A stretch of 64,000 nucleotides of DNA from an uncultured Pelagibacteraceae bacterium. GTDB lineage: Bacteria > Pseudomonadota > Alphaproteobacteria > Pelagibacterales > Pelagibacteraceae. Positions 29,327-38,991 of this stretch are shown here, one piece after another (the stretch's first letter is position 1; each line of letters opens with the position of its first letter). Below the pieces are notes generated by a model that searched no databases, was not told where the DNA came from, and saw nothing but the letters and a program-made list of their open reading frames with translations. Where the stretch lies: NCBI GenBank assembly GCA_902524595.1, contig CABZDS010000004.1, positions 1-64,000 of the forward strand, read 5' to 3'. Both the position numbers and the translations under genes were made by a program.

Positions 29327-29890
29327 ATGCCTGAAGCAGAAGTATTAAAAAAAATAACAGAATTTGAGGATAAATCTCTACTTATAGTAGATGATGACAA
29401 CCCTTTTAGAGAAAGACTAGCTCGAGCAATGGAGAAAAAGGGCTTTTCCGTTTCACAAGCTGAGGGTGTAAAAATTGGAATAGAGTCTGTGAAATCAAAA
29501 AAACCTGCTTTCGCAGTTGTTGATTTGAGACTAAACGATGGAAACGGACTAGAAGTTGTAAAAGAAATCCAGAAAAATAACTCTGAGAGTAGAATAGTGA
29601 TGCTTACTGGTTATGGAAATATACCAACTGCAGTAGCAGCCATTAAAGAAGGTGCAATTGATTATTTGGCTAAACCAGCAGATGCAGATGACGTAGAAAA
29701 AGCACTTTTAGCTGATCCAAATAAAAAAGCTGCTCCACCAGAAAATCCAATGTCCGCTGATAGAGTTAAATGGGAACATATACACAGAGTTTTTGAATTA
29801 TGTAACAGAAATGTATCTGAGACTGCAAGAAGACTTAAAATGCATCGAAGAACACTTCAAAGAATTCTATCAAAAAGATCTCCAAGGTAA
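29327..29890 (+). CDS. regA: RegA/ActR/PrrA-family response regulator
   Basis: This family controls redox- and energy-related genes in alphaproteobacteria, normally with sensor kinase RegB. The 187-residue protein has a receiver domain (VDDDNPFRERL, phospho-acceptor Asp in AVVDLRLNDGNG, LTGYGNIPTAV, YLAKPADADD) and the characteristic C-terminal Fis-type helix-turn-helix (NRNVSETARRLKMHRRTLQR). No regB or senC lies next to it. It ends 2 bases before the convergent bioY gene. Confidence 0.92.
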   Translation: MPEAEVLKKITEFEDKSLLIVDDDNPFRERLARAMEKKGFSVSQAEGVKIGIESVKSKKPAFAVVDLRLNDGNGLEVVKEIQKNNSESRIVMLTGYGNIPTAVAAIKEGAIDYLAKPADADDVEKALLADPNKKAAPPENPMSADRVKWEHIHRVFELCNRNVSETARRLKMHRRTLQRILSKRSPR

Positions 29891-29892
29891 TT

Positions 29893-30444
29893 CTAAATAT
29901 ATTTTCTAAGTTTAATAATTTTTTTAACTAAAGCTGTTAGCAATAATATCTTAAATAATTCAGCATAAAGAAATGGGTAAACACCAAATTCTAATATTGG
30001 TTTATCCCAACCAATTAAATTTCCAAGCCACAAAATACCCAAAATATATATTACTGATGTTGCAATTATAATTTTTAAAAAATTTAATATATGGTTTTTA
30101 TCGTATGTAAACATTCCTGCTATCAGACATGCAAATATAAAACCTATTAAATATCCCATTGTGGGACCAACAAAATAAGCTAATCCTATTCCTTTCTCTG
30201 GTGAGTTAGAAAATACTGGCAATCCCATAATTCCTTCTATCAAATAAAAAACTACCGAAAGTACTCCAACTTTATATCCAAAGGAAATTCCTAAAAACAA
30301 AACTATAAATGTTTGCATAGTCATAGGAACTGGATAAAAAGGTATTTTAATTTTTGCAGATATTGTCAATAAAATAGAACCTAATAATGCAAGTATTATG
30401 ATTTTAATTATTTTATTATTAGAAATTGAATTTACTAATTCCAT
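29893..30444 (-). CDS. bioY: Biotin transporter substrate-binding subunit BioY
   Basis: BioY is the biotin-specific membrane component of ECF transporters and can work without BioM/BioN. The 183-residue protein has about six membrane segments and the family motifs KIPFYPVPMTMQTFIVL, FYLIEGIMGLPVF and GPTMGYLIGFIFACLIAG. No ECF ATPase or transmembrane partner is adjacent, so it may be a solitary BioY or share a remote module. It implies dependence on external biotin, or biotin scavenging. Confidence 0.92.
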   Translation of the reverse strand: MELVNSISNNKIIKIIILALLGSILLTISAKIKIPFYPVPMTMQTFIVLFLGISFGYKVGVLSVVFYLIEGIMGLPVFSNSPEKGIGLAYFVGPTMGYLIGFIFACLIAGMFTYDKNHILNFLKIIIATSVIYILGILWLGNLIGWDKPILEFGVYPFLYAELFKILLLTALVKKIIKLRKYI

Positions 30445-30490
30445 TAGCTTTAAATTACTATTTTAATAAAGTTTAATCCACTAATATTTA

Positions 30491-30519
30491 TTAACAGGAT
30501 GTTTTATTCTTACTATAAT
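30491..30519 (+). promoter_or_regulatory. Candidate polA promoter
   Basis: TTAACA (30491-30496) and a perfect TATAAT (30514-30519) with a 17-base spacer lie in the bioY/polA divergent gap. The predicted start near 30526 leaves a leader of about 19 bases before the polA ATG at 30545. Confidence 0.6.
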
Positions 30520-30544
30520 ACGTCAATTTATTATAAATTAAATT

Positions 30545-33310
30545 ATGAGTAAAATAAAAAAAACAGATCATTTCTATCTTATTGATGGGTCCGGATACAT
30601 ATTTAGAGCCTATTATGCATTGCCACCATTAACACGAAAAAGTGACGGTTTGCCAGTAGGAGCGGTAAGTGGATTTTGTAACATGCTGTTTAAATTATTA
30701 GAGGACTCTAAATCTAGCGAAAATTTAGAAAAACCAACTCATTTTGCCGTAATCTTTGACTCTGCAAGAAAGAATTTTCGAAATGAAATATATTCAGATT
30801 ATAAAGGAAATAGGTCTGATGCTCCCGATGATCTTATTCCACAATTCGATTATATTAGAAAGTCAGTATTAGCATTCAATTTACCCTCTATAGAAATGTT
30901 AAATTACGAGGCTGATGATTTGATAGCCACCTATGTAGAGCAAATATTAAACGAAGGTGCCAAGGTTACAATTGTATCATCTGACAAAGATTTAATGCAA
31001 CTTTTCAAAAAAAAGGTTCGTATATACGATCCAATGAAGAATAAATTTATATCTAATGACGATGTAATCAATAAATTTGGGGTTGGTCCGGATAAAGTAA
31101 TTGATGTTCAATCACTAGCAGGGGATAGTACAGATAATGTACCTGGAGTTCCAGGTATTGGTGTTAAAACAGCGGCAGAATTAATTAAGGAATATGGAAA
31201 TTTAGAAAACCTTCTTAAAAACGCAAATAAAATAAAACAGAATAAAAGAAGAGAAACACTTTTAGAAAATAAAGATAAGGCTCTGGTAAGTAAAAAACTG
31301 GTCACATTAAAAAATGATGTTCCAGTGAAAGACAAATTAACTGACTTTACCCTAAAAAAAGTAGACGTAGACAAGTTATACAATTTTTTGAGAGAAATGG
31401 AATTTAATAGGTTATTGAGTTCGGCAATTTCGACATATGGGCAATCTAAATTTAGTGATGAAATAGAAGTAAAAAAAGAAACATCTAAAATATCAAAAGA
31501 TAAGTATGTTTTGACAAAACATTTATCTGAAATAAAAGATTGGATGCAAGAAGCCGAAGAGGTTGGTGAATTTTCTATTGATACTGAAACAGATTCTCTT
31601 GATCCACATCAGGCAAATTTAGTTGGTATCTCAATTTCTAGCAAAATTGGTAAAGCTTGTTACATTCCGACAGGTCATATTAATGAAAATAATCTAAATG
31701 AAAAAGATGTTTTGAGAATTTTAAAACCATATTTAGAGGATAAAACTTTAAAAAAAATTGGGCAAAATATTAAATTCGATTACATTATATTTCGTAAAAG
31801 GGGTATAGATATTCAAAGCATGGAAGATACAATGTTGATGTCATATGTTTTAGATGCTGGAAAAAATAGACATAACATGGATACCCTTTCAGATATTCAT
31901 CTAGGTCACAAAACAATTAAATACAAAGATCTCGTTGGATCTGGAAAAAAAGAAATTAAATTCAGTCAAGTAGAGTTAAATGTTGCAAAAGATTATGCGG
32001 CAGAAGATGCCGATATAACTTACCGTTTATATAAAATATTTCTTAAATCGCTTAAATCAGAAAAATTATTAAATATTTATGAAATTTTCGAAAAACCTTT
32101 AATTAAAATTTTAGCATCAATGGAAATCAATGGCATAAAATTGGATAATAATTTTCTTAAAAAATTATCTGTTAAGTTTGAAAAAAAAATTCAAGATTTA
32201 GAAAAACAAATTTTTAAAATTTCAAAAAAAAAATTTAATATTGCATCGACTAAACAGTTGGGTGAAATAATGTATAATGACCTCAAAATTGCGTCGCTAA
32301 AAAAGACTAAAAAAGGGAGTTTTGCAACTGGTGCAGCAGTTCTAGAGGATTTAGCTTACAAAGGGAATGAATTTCCTAAATTGATTTTAGAATGGAGGCA
32401 ATCTAGTAAATTAAAAAATACGTATTCAGATTCTTTGCCAGAGCATTTAAATCCCAATACAAAAAGAGTGCATACATCTTTTCTGTTAGCAGCAACTACA
32501 ACAGGTAGACTTGCATCTAGCGATCCAAATTTACAAAATATTCCAATTAAAACTGAGGAGGGCAAAGATATTCGTAAAGCTTTCATCTCAGAAAAACATA
32601 AAAAACTTATATCAGCAGACTATAATCAGATCGAAATGAGAATTTTGGCTGATCTAGCTGACGTAAAAGAACTAAAAAAAGCTTTTAAAAATAATGAGGA
32701 TATTCACTCATTAACCGCTAGCCAGGTTTTTGGTGCAGACATAAAAAAAGTTGATGCTGATATGAGGAGAAAAGCGAAAGCTATTAATTTTGGAATAATT
32801 TATGGAATATCTCAATATGGTTTGGCTAAACAAATTGGTGTATCAAACAATGAAGCCGAAGAATTTCTAAATTCATATTTTATTAAATTTCCAGAAATTA
32901 GAGAATACATGAATAACACAATTAAATTCTGTAGAAAAAGTGGATATGTAAGAAATATTTTTGGACGAAAAACTCATATTCCTGGAATCAATGACAAAAA
33001 TTTTAATATTAGAAATTTTCAAGAAAGGGCAGCTATAAATGCACCCATCCAAGGATCTGCATCAGAAATAATGCGACTTGCTATGATTAGAATCAACGAT
33101 GAGCTAGATACTAAAAAAACAAATGAATTTAATATGTTGCTTCAAATTCATGATGAATTGATTTTTGAGGTAATTGTTAATGGTACTAAATCTGCTTCGA
33201 AGAAAATTAAAGATATTATGACAAGTGTGAAAGATAGTGATTTGCATTCATTTTCAATACCATTATCGGTAGATATAAATATAGGTGATAACTGGGGAGA
33301 GCTTCATTAA
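30545..33310 (+). CDS. polA: DNA polymerase I
   Basis: Pol I removes primers and fills gaps. The 921-residue protein holds three domains: 5' nuclease (about 1-300, LIDGSGYIFRAYYALP, VSSDKDLMQL, GDSTDNVPGVPGIGVKTA), 3'-5' exonuclease (about 330-530, with the DTETDSLDP acidic motif intact, so proofreading is expected) and polymerase (about 540-921, motif A DYNQIEMRILADL, motif B RRKAKAINFGIIYG, motif C HDELIFEV). No truncation is seen. Confidence 0.97.
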   Translation: MSKIKKTDHFYLIDGSGYIFRAYYALPPLTRKSDGLPVGAVSGFCNMLFKLLEDSKSSENLEKPTHFAVIFDSARKNFRNEIYSDYKGNRSDAPDDLIPQFDYIRKSVLAFNLPSIEMLNYEADDLIATYVEQILNEGAKVTIVSSDKDLMQLFKKKVRIYDPMKNKFISNDDVINKFGVGPDKVIDVQSLAGDSTDNVPGVPGIGVKTAAELIKEYGNLENLLKNANKIKQNKRRETLLENKDKALVSKKLVTLKNDVPVKDKLTDFTLKKVDVDKLYNFLREMEFNRLLSSAISTYGQSKFSDEIEVKKETSKISKDKYVLTKHLSEIKDWMQEAEEVGEFSIDTETDSLDPHQANLVGISISSKIGKACYIPTGHINENNLNEKDVLRILKPYLEDKTLKKIGQNIKFDYIIFRKRGIDIQSMEDTMLMSYVLDAGKNRHNMDTLSDIHLGHKTIKYKDLVGSGKKEIKFSQVELNVAKDYAAEDADITYRLYKIFLKSLKSEKLLNIYEIFEKPLIKILASMEINGIKLDNNFLKKLSVKFEKKIQDLEKQIFKISKKKFNIASTKQLGEIMYNDLKIASLKKTKKGSFATGAAVLEDLAYKGNEFPKLILEWRQSSKLKNTYSDSLPEHLNPNTKRVHTSFLLAATTTGRLASSDPNLQNIPIKTEEGKDIRKAFISEKHKKLISADYNQIEMRILADLADVKELKKAFKNNEDIHSLTASQVFGADIKKVDADMRRKAKAINFGIIYGISQYGLAKQIGVSNNEAEEFLNSYFIKFPEIREYMNNTIKFCRKSGYVRNIFGRKTHIPGINDKNFNIRNFQERAAINAPIQGSASEIMRLAMIRINDELDTKKTNEFNMLLQIHDELIFEVIVNGTKSASKKIKDIMTSVKDSDLHSFSIPLSVDINIGDNWGELH

Positions 33311-33361
33311 TAAACATTTAATTGCCCAAATTTAAACATTTTAGTATTTTTATAGTTAAAC

Positions 33362-34060
33362 ATGAAACAAACAATTGCCCTTGTTGATGATGATAGAAAT
33401 ATATTAACTAGTTTAAGTATTGCTCTAGAGAAAGAAGGTTTTAATATTCAAACTTATTTGGATGGAGAAAGTGCCTTAATAGGTTTGTCAAGAAATCCTC
33501 CAGACCTTGCTGTTATAGATATTAAAATGCCGAGAATGGATGGAGAAGAATTGTTAAAAAAATTGAGAAAAAAAACATCTATGCCTGTTATATTTTTAAC
33601 TTCAAAAGATGAAGAGGTGGATGAGCTTTTAGGACTAAAACTAGGGGCAGATGACTTTGTAAAAAAATCAGGTGGCTTTTCAACTAAAGTTCTTATTGAA
33701 AGAATTCGTGTCCAACTTAGAAAAAAAGATTATAATTTAGAGGATAATAGAAATATAATTTCACATGGAAAATTAAAACTTGACCCTTCACAGCTAGAGT
33801 GCGAATGGGATGGTAAGCAATTACCAGATAAGTTAACAACAACAGAATTCTTAATTGTAAAAGAATTAGCAAAAAGACCTGGAATTATTAAAGAAAGATC
33901 TCAATTAATGGATATTGCTTACAGAGAAGACACAGATATTGAAGATAGAACAATAGACAGTCACGTAAAAAGGATTAGAAAAAAGTTTAAAAAAGTAGAT
34001 AATAACTTTTCAGCGATAGAAACCAGATATGGTAGTGGTTATCGTTGGAATGTTAAATAA
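33362..34060 (+). CDS. chvI: ChvI-type response regulator (OmpR family)
   Basis: ChvI with sensor ChvG forms an alphaproteobacterial two-component system responding to envelope or acid stress. The 232-residue protein has a receiver domain (ALVDDDRNILTSL, Asp in AVIDIKMPRMDGEE, FLTSKDEEVDELLGLKLGAD) and a winged-helix OmpR domain (LTTTEFLIVKELA, DRTIDSHVKRIRKKF, YGSGYRW). Its TAA overlaps the chvG ATG. The assignment to ChvI rests on the paired kinase and the adjacency to ahcY. Confidence 0.88.
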   Translation: MKQTIALVDDDRNILTSLSIALEKEGFNIQTYLDGESALIGLSRNPPDLAVIDIKMPRMDGEELLKKLRKKTSMPVIFLTSKDEEVDELLGLKLGADDFVKKSGGFSTKVLIERIRVQLRKKDYNLEDNRNIISHGKLKLDPSQLECEWDGKQLPDKLTTTEFLIVKELAKRPGIIKERSQLMDIAYREDTDIEDRTIDSHVKRIRKKFKKVDNNFSAIETRYGSGYRWNVK

Positions 34061-35592
34061 TGGCTACTTTAAAATCTAATAATCAATCAATTTTAAAAAA
34101 ATTCTTAGTTATTAACTTTATTGTTTTTTTAGTGATAGGTGTATTAACTTTATTTTACCTTAACACGGTAAAACCTACACTCATCAAAAATAAAACTGCC
34201 TCGCACATAAAAATTATTGATAATACAACAGAAAATATTGATCGTTTGAAAATAAATTTCTCAACTCAAGAAATCAGAGAGTTTCTGTTTTCCACTAAAT
34301 TTTTATTTCAAAGTATAGATAGAGTACAGATATTTGATAATGAATTTAATCTATTAGGAGATACCGATACATTAGACTTAGATCCTAATGCTTTCTCAAG
34401 AAGTCTAAACATAATTGAAATGAGTGACTTAAATAATCAAAGTATTCAAAATAAGAATTTGGAAGAGAGTAATAAAAGCTTTGAAAGTAGAGAAATATTT
34501 GAAGATTTAAAAAAGTATTCATATTCATCAGATTATGGAAAACCGTTAACTTATTCTAAAGAAAACTATGATCAATTTTTATTAGTAACTGTTAAAAATG
34601 TAGTTAGTGAAAACAAAACAATAGGCTATTTAGCTATTACTGAAAATGCCAATGAAATAAAGGTTGCAATAGATGAAAGAAGAAATTTTATAATCAGAAC
34701 TGCTTTGCTTGTCGCATTAGTAATTTTAATTTTCTCATATGTGTTAAATAGATACTTCTTAAAACCAATTAAAAATTTGGTTCAATATACAAACATTATA
34801 AAAAACAAAAGCAAGGAAAAGACCAATATTGCAAATATAAAAAAAAGAAATGACGAATTAGGAAAATTATCAAATTCTCTTGATGAAATGACTAATGAAT
34901 TAAACAAAAGAATTACTACAGCAGAAAATTATTCAACAGATCTTTTGCATGAAATCAGAAATCCTTTGGCATCTCTAAAAAGCGCCTCTGAGATAATTTC
35001 TGAAACAAATGATAAATCTCAAAGAAACAAATTAATTAATATAGTATCACATGACGTAGAGAGAATTGAAAGATTAATTACTGATTACTCTCAAATGCTA
35101 AGAGATGAGGCTGCAATTTCCTCTGAGAAAATGCAAAAATTAAATTTAAAAGAGATTGCTCAATCTGTTGTTGATGATTTTAACAGTATCTATGAAACAA
35201 AAAAATCGATTGGAATTAAATTGAAATCTAATGGAATTAAAAATTATAGTATCTTAGGGATAGAAAATAGAATTGAACAAATTATTGCAAACTTATTAGA
35301 AAACTCAATTTCTTTTAGTGAAAATAATCAAGAAATTACCGTTGAAATATCAAAAGATAAGGATGATAAAATTAAATTAGTTGTCGTTGATCAGGGATCT
35401 GGATTTAGTGAAAAGGATACAAATAAGATATTTAATAGATTTTATAGTAATAGACCTGAAAACTTTGGAGAACATTCGGGTTTGGGATTAAATATTGTCA
35501 AAAATTTAGTTGAAATTCATGGTGGCGAAATCAACGCATCTAATAATAAAGATAAAGGGGCAAGAATTGAAATAATTTTCCCAGAAGCATAA
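34060..35592 (+). CDS. chvG: ChvG-type sensor histidine kinase
   Basis: A 510-residue membrane sensor kinase: first membrane segment about residues 13-33, a periplasmic sensor region, second segment about 211-229, HAMP, HisKA with the phospho-accepting histidine in DLLHEIRNPLASL, and HATPase_c with N box NLLENSISFS, G1 DQGSGFSEKD and G2 GLGLNIVKNL. It is somewhat shorter than typical rhizobial ChvG. It ends 44 bases before ahcY; in many alphaproteobacteria an hprK/PTS block sits between them. Confidence 0.87.
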   Translation: MATLKSNNQSILKKFLVINFIVFLVIGVLTLFYLNTVKPTLIKNKTASHIKIIDNTTENIDRLKINFSTQEIREFLFSTKFLFQSIDRVQIFDNEFNLLGDTDTLDLDPNAFSRSLNIIEMSDLNNQSIQNKNLEESNKSFESREIFEDLKKYSYSSDYGKPLTYSKENYDQFLLVTVKNVVSENKTIGYLAITENANEIKVAIDERRNFIIRTALLVALVILIFSYVLNRYFLKPIKNLVQYTNIIKNKSKEKTNIANIKKRNDELGKLSNSLDEMTNELNKRITTAENYSTDLLHEIRNPLASLKSASEIISETNDKSQRNKLINIVSHDVERIERLITDYSQMLRDEAAISSEKMQKLNLKEIAQSVVDDFNSIYETKKSIGIKLKSNGIKNYSILGIENRIEQIIANLLENSISFSENNQEITVEISKDKDDKIKLVVVDQGSGFSEKDTNKIFNRFYSNRPENFGEHSGLGLNIVKNLVEIHGGEINASNNKDKGARIEIIFPEA

Positions 35593-35636
35593 ATCTTTGT
35601 TGATATATTAAGTGAAATTGTTAAAAGCCTTTTTCT

Positions 35637-36923
35637 ATGGAAGATTTTAAAGTAAAAGATATATCCCAAGCGGAATTTGGAAGAAAAGAAATTTCACTGG
35701 CTGAAACTGAAATGCCAGGATTAATGGCTCTTAGAGAAGAATATAAGGGTAAGAAACCTTTAAATGGAGCTCGGATTGTTGGGTGTTTACACATGACAAT
35801 ACAAACAGCTGTCTTAATAGAAACTTTAGTTGAGTTAGGAGCCGAAGTAAGATGGTCCTCATGTAATATTTTTTCGACACAAGACCATGCAGCAGCAGCA
35901 ATTGCAAAAGCTGGTATTCCTGTATTTGCTTGGAAAGGCGAAACAGAAGAAGAATATTGGTGGTGTGTAAAGCAAACTATTGAAGGAAAAGATGGCTGGA
36001 AACCAAATATGATACTTGATGATGGTGGCGATCTTACAGCATTGATGCACAAAGATTATAAAGAATTATTAAATGATGTTAAAGGTTTATCAGAAGAGAC
36101 AACTACAGGAGTTTTAGCATTAAAAAAAATGGAAAGTGAAGGCAATTTACTTGTCCCAGCAATAAATGTTAATGACTCAGTAACAAAATCTAAGTTCGAT
36201 AATTTATATGGTTGCAGAGAAAGCTTAGTTGATGGAATTAAAAGAGCTACTGACGTGATGATGTCAGGAAAGGTAGCTATTGTAGCTGGATTTGGAGATG
36301 TTGGAAAGGGAAGCGCTGCTTCTCTTCGTCAAAGCGGTGCAAGAGTTATGGTTACAGAAACAGATCCAATTTGTGCTCTCCAAGCTGCAATGGAAGGCTA
36401 TGAAGTTGTCTTAATGGATGAGATGATTAAAGAAGCCGATATAGTTGTTACCGCAACAGGAAACAAAGATATTGTTACAGCTGATCATATGAGAGAAATG
36501 AAAGACAGAGCAATTCTATGTAATATTGGTCACTTTGATAATGAGATCCAAGTAGATGCTCTTAAAAATTATAAATGGGATGAAGTTAAACCACAAGTTC
36601 ATGAAATAACATTGCCAGATGGAAAAAGAATTATTTTATTAGCAGAAGGCAGATTGGTTAATCTTGGATGTGCGACAGGACACCCTAGTTTTGTAATGAG
36701 CGCTTCTTTTACAAATCAAGTAATAGCTCAGATAGAATTATGGAATAACTCAGACAAATATGAGAAAAAAGTATATGTTTTGCCTAAACATTTAGATGAA
36801 AAAGTAGCTAGTCTTCATTTAGAAAAAGTTGGAGCTAAATTAACGAAGTTATCTGATGATCAAGCAAAATATATAAGCGTAACACCAGAAGGACCTTATA
36901 AACCAGATGCCTATCGCTACTAA
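35637..36923 (+). CDS. ahcY: S-adenosyl-L-homocysteine hydrolase
   Basis: AhcY splits S-adenosylhomocysteine into adenosine and homocysteine, keeping methyltransferases active. The 428-residue protein has [35 protein letters not shown], the NAD motif [21 protein letters not shown] and the C-terminal [12 protein letters not shown]. Length and blocks are normal for the bacterial form. The 44-base gap upstream is too small for an SAH riboswitch plus promoter. It overlaps tsaE by 17 bases. Confidence 0.97.
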   Translation: MEDFKVKDISQAEFGRKEISLAETEMPGLMALREEYKGKKPLNGARIVGCLHMTIQTAVLIETLVELGAEVRWSSCNIFSTQDHAAAAIAKAGIPVFAWKGETEEEYWWCVKQTIEGKDGWKPNMILDDGGDLTALMHKDYKELLNDVKGLSEETTTGVLALKKMESEGNLLVPAINVNDSVTKSKFDNLYGCRESLVDGIKRATDVMMSGKVAIVAGFGDVGKGSAASLRQSGARVMVTETDPICALQAAMEGYEVVLMDEMIKEADIVVTATGNKDIVTADHMREMKDRAILCNIGHFDNEIQVDALKNYKWDEVKPQVHEITLPDGKRIILLAEGRLVNLGCATGHPSFVMSASFTNQVIAQIELWNNSDKYEKKVYVLPKHLDEKVASLHLEKVGAKLTKLSDDQAKYISVTPEGPYKPDAYRY

Positions 36924-37389
36924 AAGTAGCAAAATAGATATTTCAAAAGAAATTATCACACAAAAAATTGCTGAAAAAATTGCAAGTAAAGTTAGCAAAA
37001 ATTCAACTTTGCTTTTTTATGGAAACATCGGTGTAGGTAAGACTACATTTATTAGATATCTAATCAATTATCTTCAAACAAAAAATGGTTTAGAAACAAC
37101 AGAAATACCTAGTCCAACTTTTAATATTATAAATGAATATGAGATTAATTCTTTGATCGTTAGACATTTTGATCTTTACAGAATTAAAGATAAAAAAGAA
37201 TTAAATAATTTAGGAATTAATGAAAACTTAGAAGATTATGCTAGATTAATTGAATGGCCTGAAATCTTAGGTAAAAATATAGAAAGTACTTTTACATTAA
37301 AATTTGAATATGATGAAAAGCTTGAAAATAGGTACTTAATTATATCTAATAATATTGAGTTTGATTTTAATGAATTTGAAAAAATTTAA
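36907..37389 (+). CDS. tsaE: tRNA threonylcarbamoyladenosine biosynthesis ATPase TsaE
   Basis: TsaE is the ATPase that supports TsaB-TsaD in forming t6A at position 37 of ANN-decoding tRNAs. The 160-residue protein has the P-loop [36 protein letters not shown] and EWPEIL. It is followed by amgK and murU, the standard alphaproteobacterial cluster. Confidence 0.93.
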   Translation: MPIATKSSKIDISKEIITQKIAEKIASKVSKNSTLLFYGNIGVGKTTFIRYLINYLQTKNGLETTEIPSPTFNIINEYEINSLIVRHFDLYRIKDKKELNNLGINENLEDYARLIEWPEILGKNIESTFTLKFEYDEKLENRYLIISNNIEFDFNEFEKI

Positions 37390-38302
37390 AAAACTATCAG
37401 GAGATGCATCTTTTAGACAATTTTTTAGAACAAATAATTCAGTATTAGTTTATAGCAAAATTCAAAAGCGATCAAATTTGTTAAATTATGATGCAGTTAA
37501 CAAAATATTGATAAAAAATAAAATATTAGCACCATGTTTAATTAGCCATAATTATAAAAAAAACTTCATAGAGATTGAGTATTTTGGAAATAAAAATATG
37601 TTGGATAAAATCAAATCCTCAAAAACTAAATTAAATGAATACAAAAAAATACTAAAAATTCTATATCAAATTCAAAAAATTAAAAATTTTAAAACTCAAA
37701 ATTTTCTTAAAAAAAAATTTAATTTATCAAACTATTCAAAAGCTAAAATACTTAAAGAGTCATACCTTTTTTTGGATTGGTACTTATCAGCAAATAAATT
37801 AATTATTCAAAAAAGATATTTAAAAAAAAATCTCAAAAAAATAATAGATAATTTGTATTTAAATTTAAAAATCAAACACAAAGTGTTTGTTCATAGAGAT
37901 TTTCACGTCTCAAACATGATGTTTTATAAAAATAAAATCGCTTTAATAGATAGTCAAGATGCTGTCCTAGGCAATCCAGCATATGATTTGGCCTCACTTA
38001 TAGATGATGTAAGAATTAAAACTTCAAATAGATTTAAGTCAAACATTTTAAAAGTATTTCTTATTAAATTTAAGTATAAAAATGAATCTAATTTTATTAA
38101 TGATTTTGAAATTTTATCTGTTTTAAGAAATCTAAAAATAATTGGTATATTCACAAGACTTGCAAAAAGAGATAAAAAAAGAAAATATCTAAAATTAATA
38201 CCTTATGCTTGGAAATTAATCGATAATCGTATTAAAAATAATCCAAATTTTCATGATTTAAAAAATATTCTACAAAAAAACCCAAGAATAAAAAAAATAT
38301 GA
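37370..38302 (+). CDS. amgK: MurNAc/GlcNAc anomeric kinase (AmgK-like phosphotransferase)
   Basis: AmgK phosphorylates the anomeric carbon of MurNAc and GlcNAc so that MurU can form UDP-MurNAc directly. The 310-residue protein shows LSGDASFRQFFR at the N-terminus and the aminoglycoside-phosphotransferase core VHRDFHVSNMMF and ALIDSQDAVLGNPAYDLASL, where the usual IDFQD is IDSQD. I use the ATG at 37370; a TTG five codons earlier is possible. It overlaps tsaE by 20 bases and murU by 4. Confidence 0.85.
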   Translation: MNLKKFKKLSGDASFRQFFRTNNSVLVYSKIQKRSNLLNYDAVNKILIKNKILAPCLISHNYKKNFIEIEYFGNKNMLDKIKSSKTKLNEYKKILKILYQIQKIKNFKTQNFLKKKFNLSNYSKAKILKESYLFLDWYLSANKLIIQKRYLKKNLKKIIDNLYLNLKIKHKVFVHRDFHVSNMMFYKNKIALIDSQDAVLGNPAYDLASLIDDVRIKTSNRFKSNILKVFLIKFKYKNESNFINDFEILSVLRNLKIIGIFTRLAKRDKKRKYLKLIPYAWKLIDNRIKNNPNFHDLKNILQKNPRIKKI

Positions 38303-38991
38303 AAATTAAAACAGCAATAATTTTATGTGCAGGATTTGGAAAAAGATTAATGCCATTAACTGAGAAAACACCAAAACCACTCTTAAAAATTAATGAGATT
38401 AGCTTATTAGAAAATACTATAAACTTGATAAAAATATTAGAAATAAAATCTCTAAAAATTAATACTTTCTATTTAAGTGATAAAATAAAAGATTTCATTT
38501 TTTCAGATAATTTTGGTTTAGAAATTCAAATTATAGAAGATGGTAAAGAAATATTAGATACAGGGGGCGGTCTTTTAAATGTAGTAAATAATTCAGTTGA
38601 AACAGATTTTATAGTTTTTAATCCTGATACAATTTGGAACGCTGAATATGCAAATGAAATTAAGCAGATGGAAAATATATATTTTAAAAATAACTTAGAA
38701 AATATTTTAATGGTTGTAAAAAAAAATTTAAGTTTTGATAAAAGATTTAAAGGCGATTTTTCTCTGGATGGCAATAATTTAAAAAAGAACAATGATAAAA
38801 ATTATATTTATACAGGGTGTCAAATTATAAATAAAAAAATATTTAAAAATTTATCAAAAAAAATATTTTCAATGAATGAAATTTGGGATAATTACATTAA
38901 AAAAGAAAATTTGTATGGTTTCGAGAGTAGTATTGAGTTTCTTCATTTAACAGATAAAGATATTTACGAAAAACTTCTTCAAAAAGGTTAG
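38299..38991 (+). CDS. murU: MurNAc-1-phosphate uridylyltransferase MurU-like
   Basis: MurU transfers UMP to MurNAc-1-phosphate in the fosfomycin-bypass recycling route. The 230-residue nucleotidyltransferase has LCAGFGKRLMPLTEKTPKPL, the sugar-nucleotide binding signature, and FNPDTIWN with the metal-binding aspartate. The ATGA overlap with amgK and family order support the name. The homologous GlcNAc- or mannose-1-phosphate enzymes are the alternative. The stop TAG shares TTAG with the stop of convergent gpmA. Confidence 0.84.
   Translation: MKIKTAIILCAGFGKRLMPLTEKTPKPLLKINEISLLENTINLIKILEIKSLKINTFYLSDKIKDFIFSDNFGLEIQIIEDGKEILDTGGGLLNVVNNSVETDFIVFNPDTIWNAEYANEIKQMENIYFKNNLENILMVVKKNLSFDKRFKGDFSLDGNNLKKNNDKNYIYTGCQIINKKIFKNLSKKIFSMNEIWDNYIKKENLYGFESSIEFLHLTDKDIYEKLLQKG

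Noticed and set aside
35593..35636. SAH riboswitch before ahcY
   Set aside because: The gap is 44 bases and AT-rich with no GC-rich pseudoknot-like core. An SAH riboswitch does not fit.
35621..36052. 143-residue open frame antisense to ahcY
   Set aside because: It fully overlaps the conserved AhcY N-terminus and reads as a mirror of it. No independent signal supports it.
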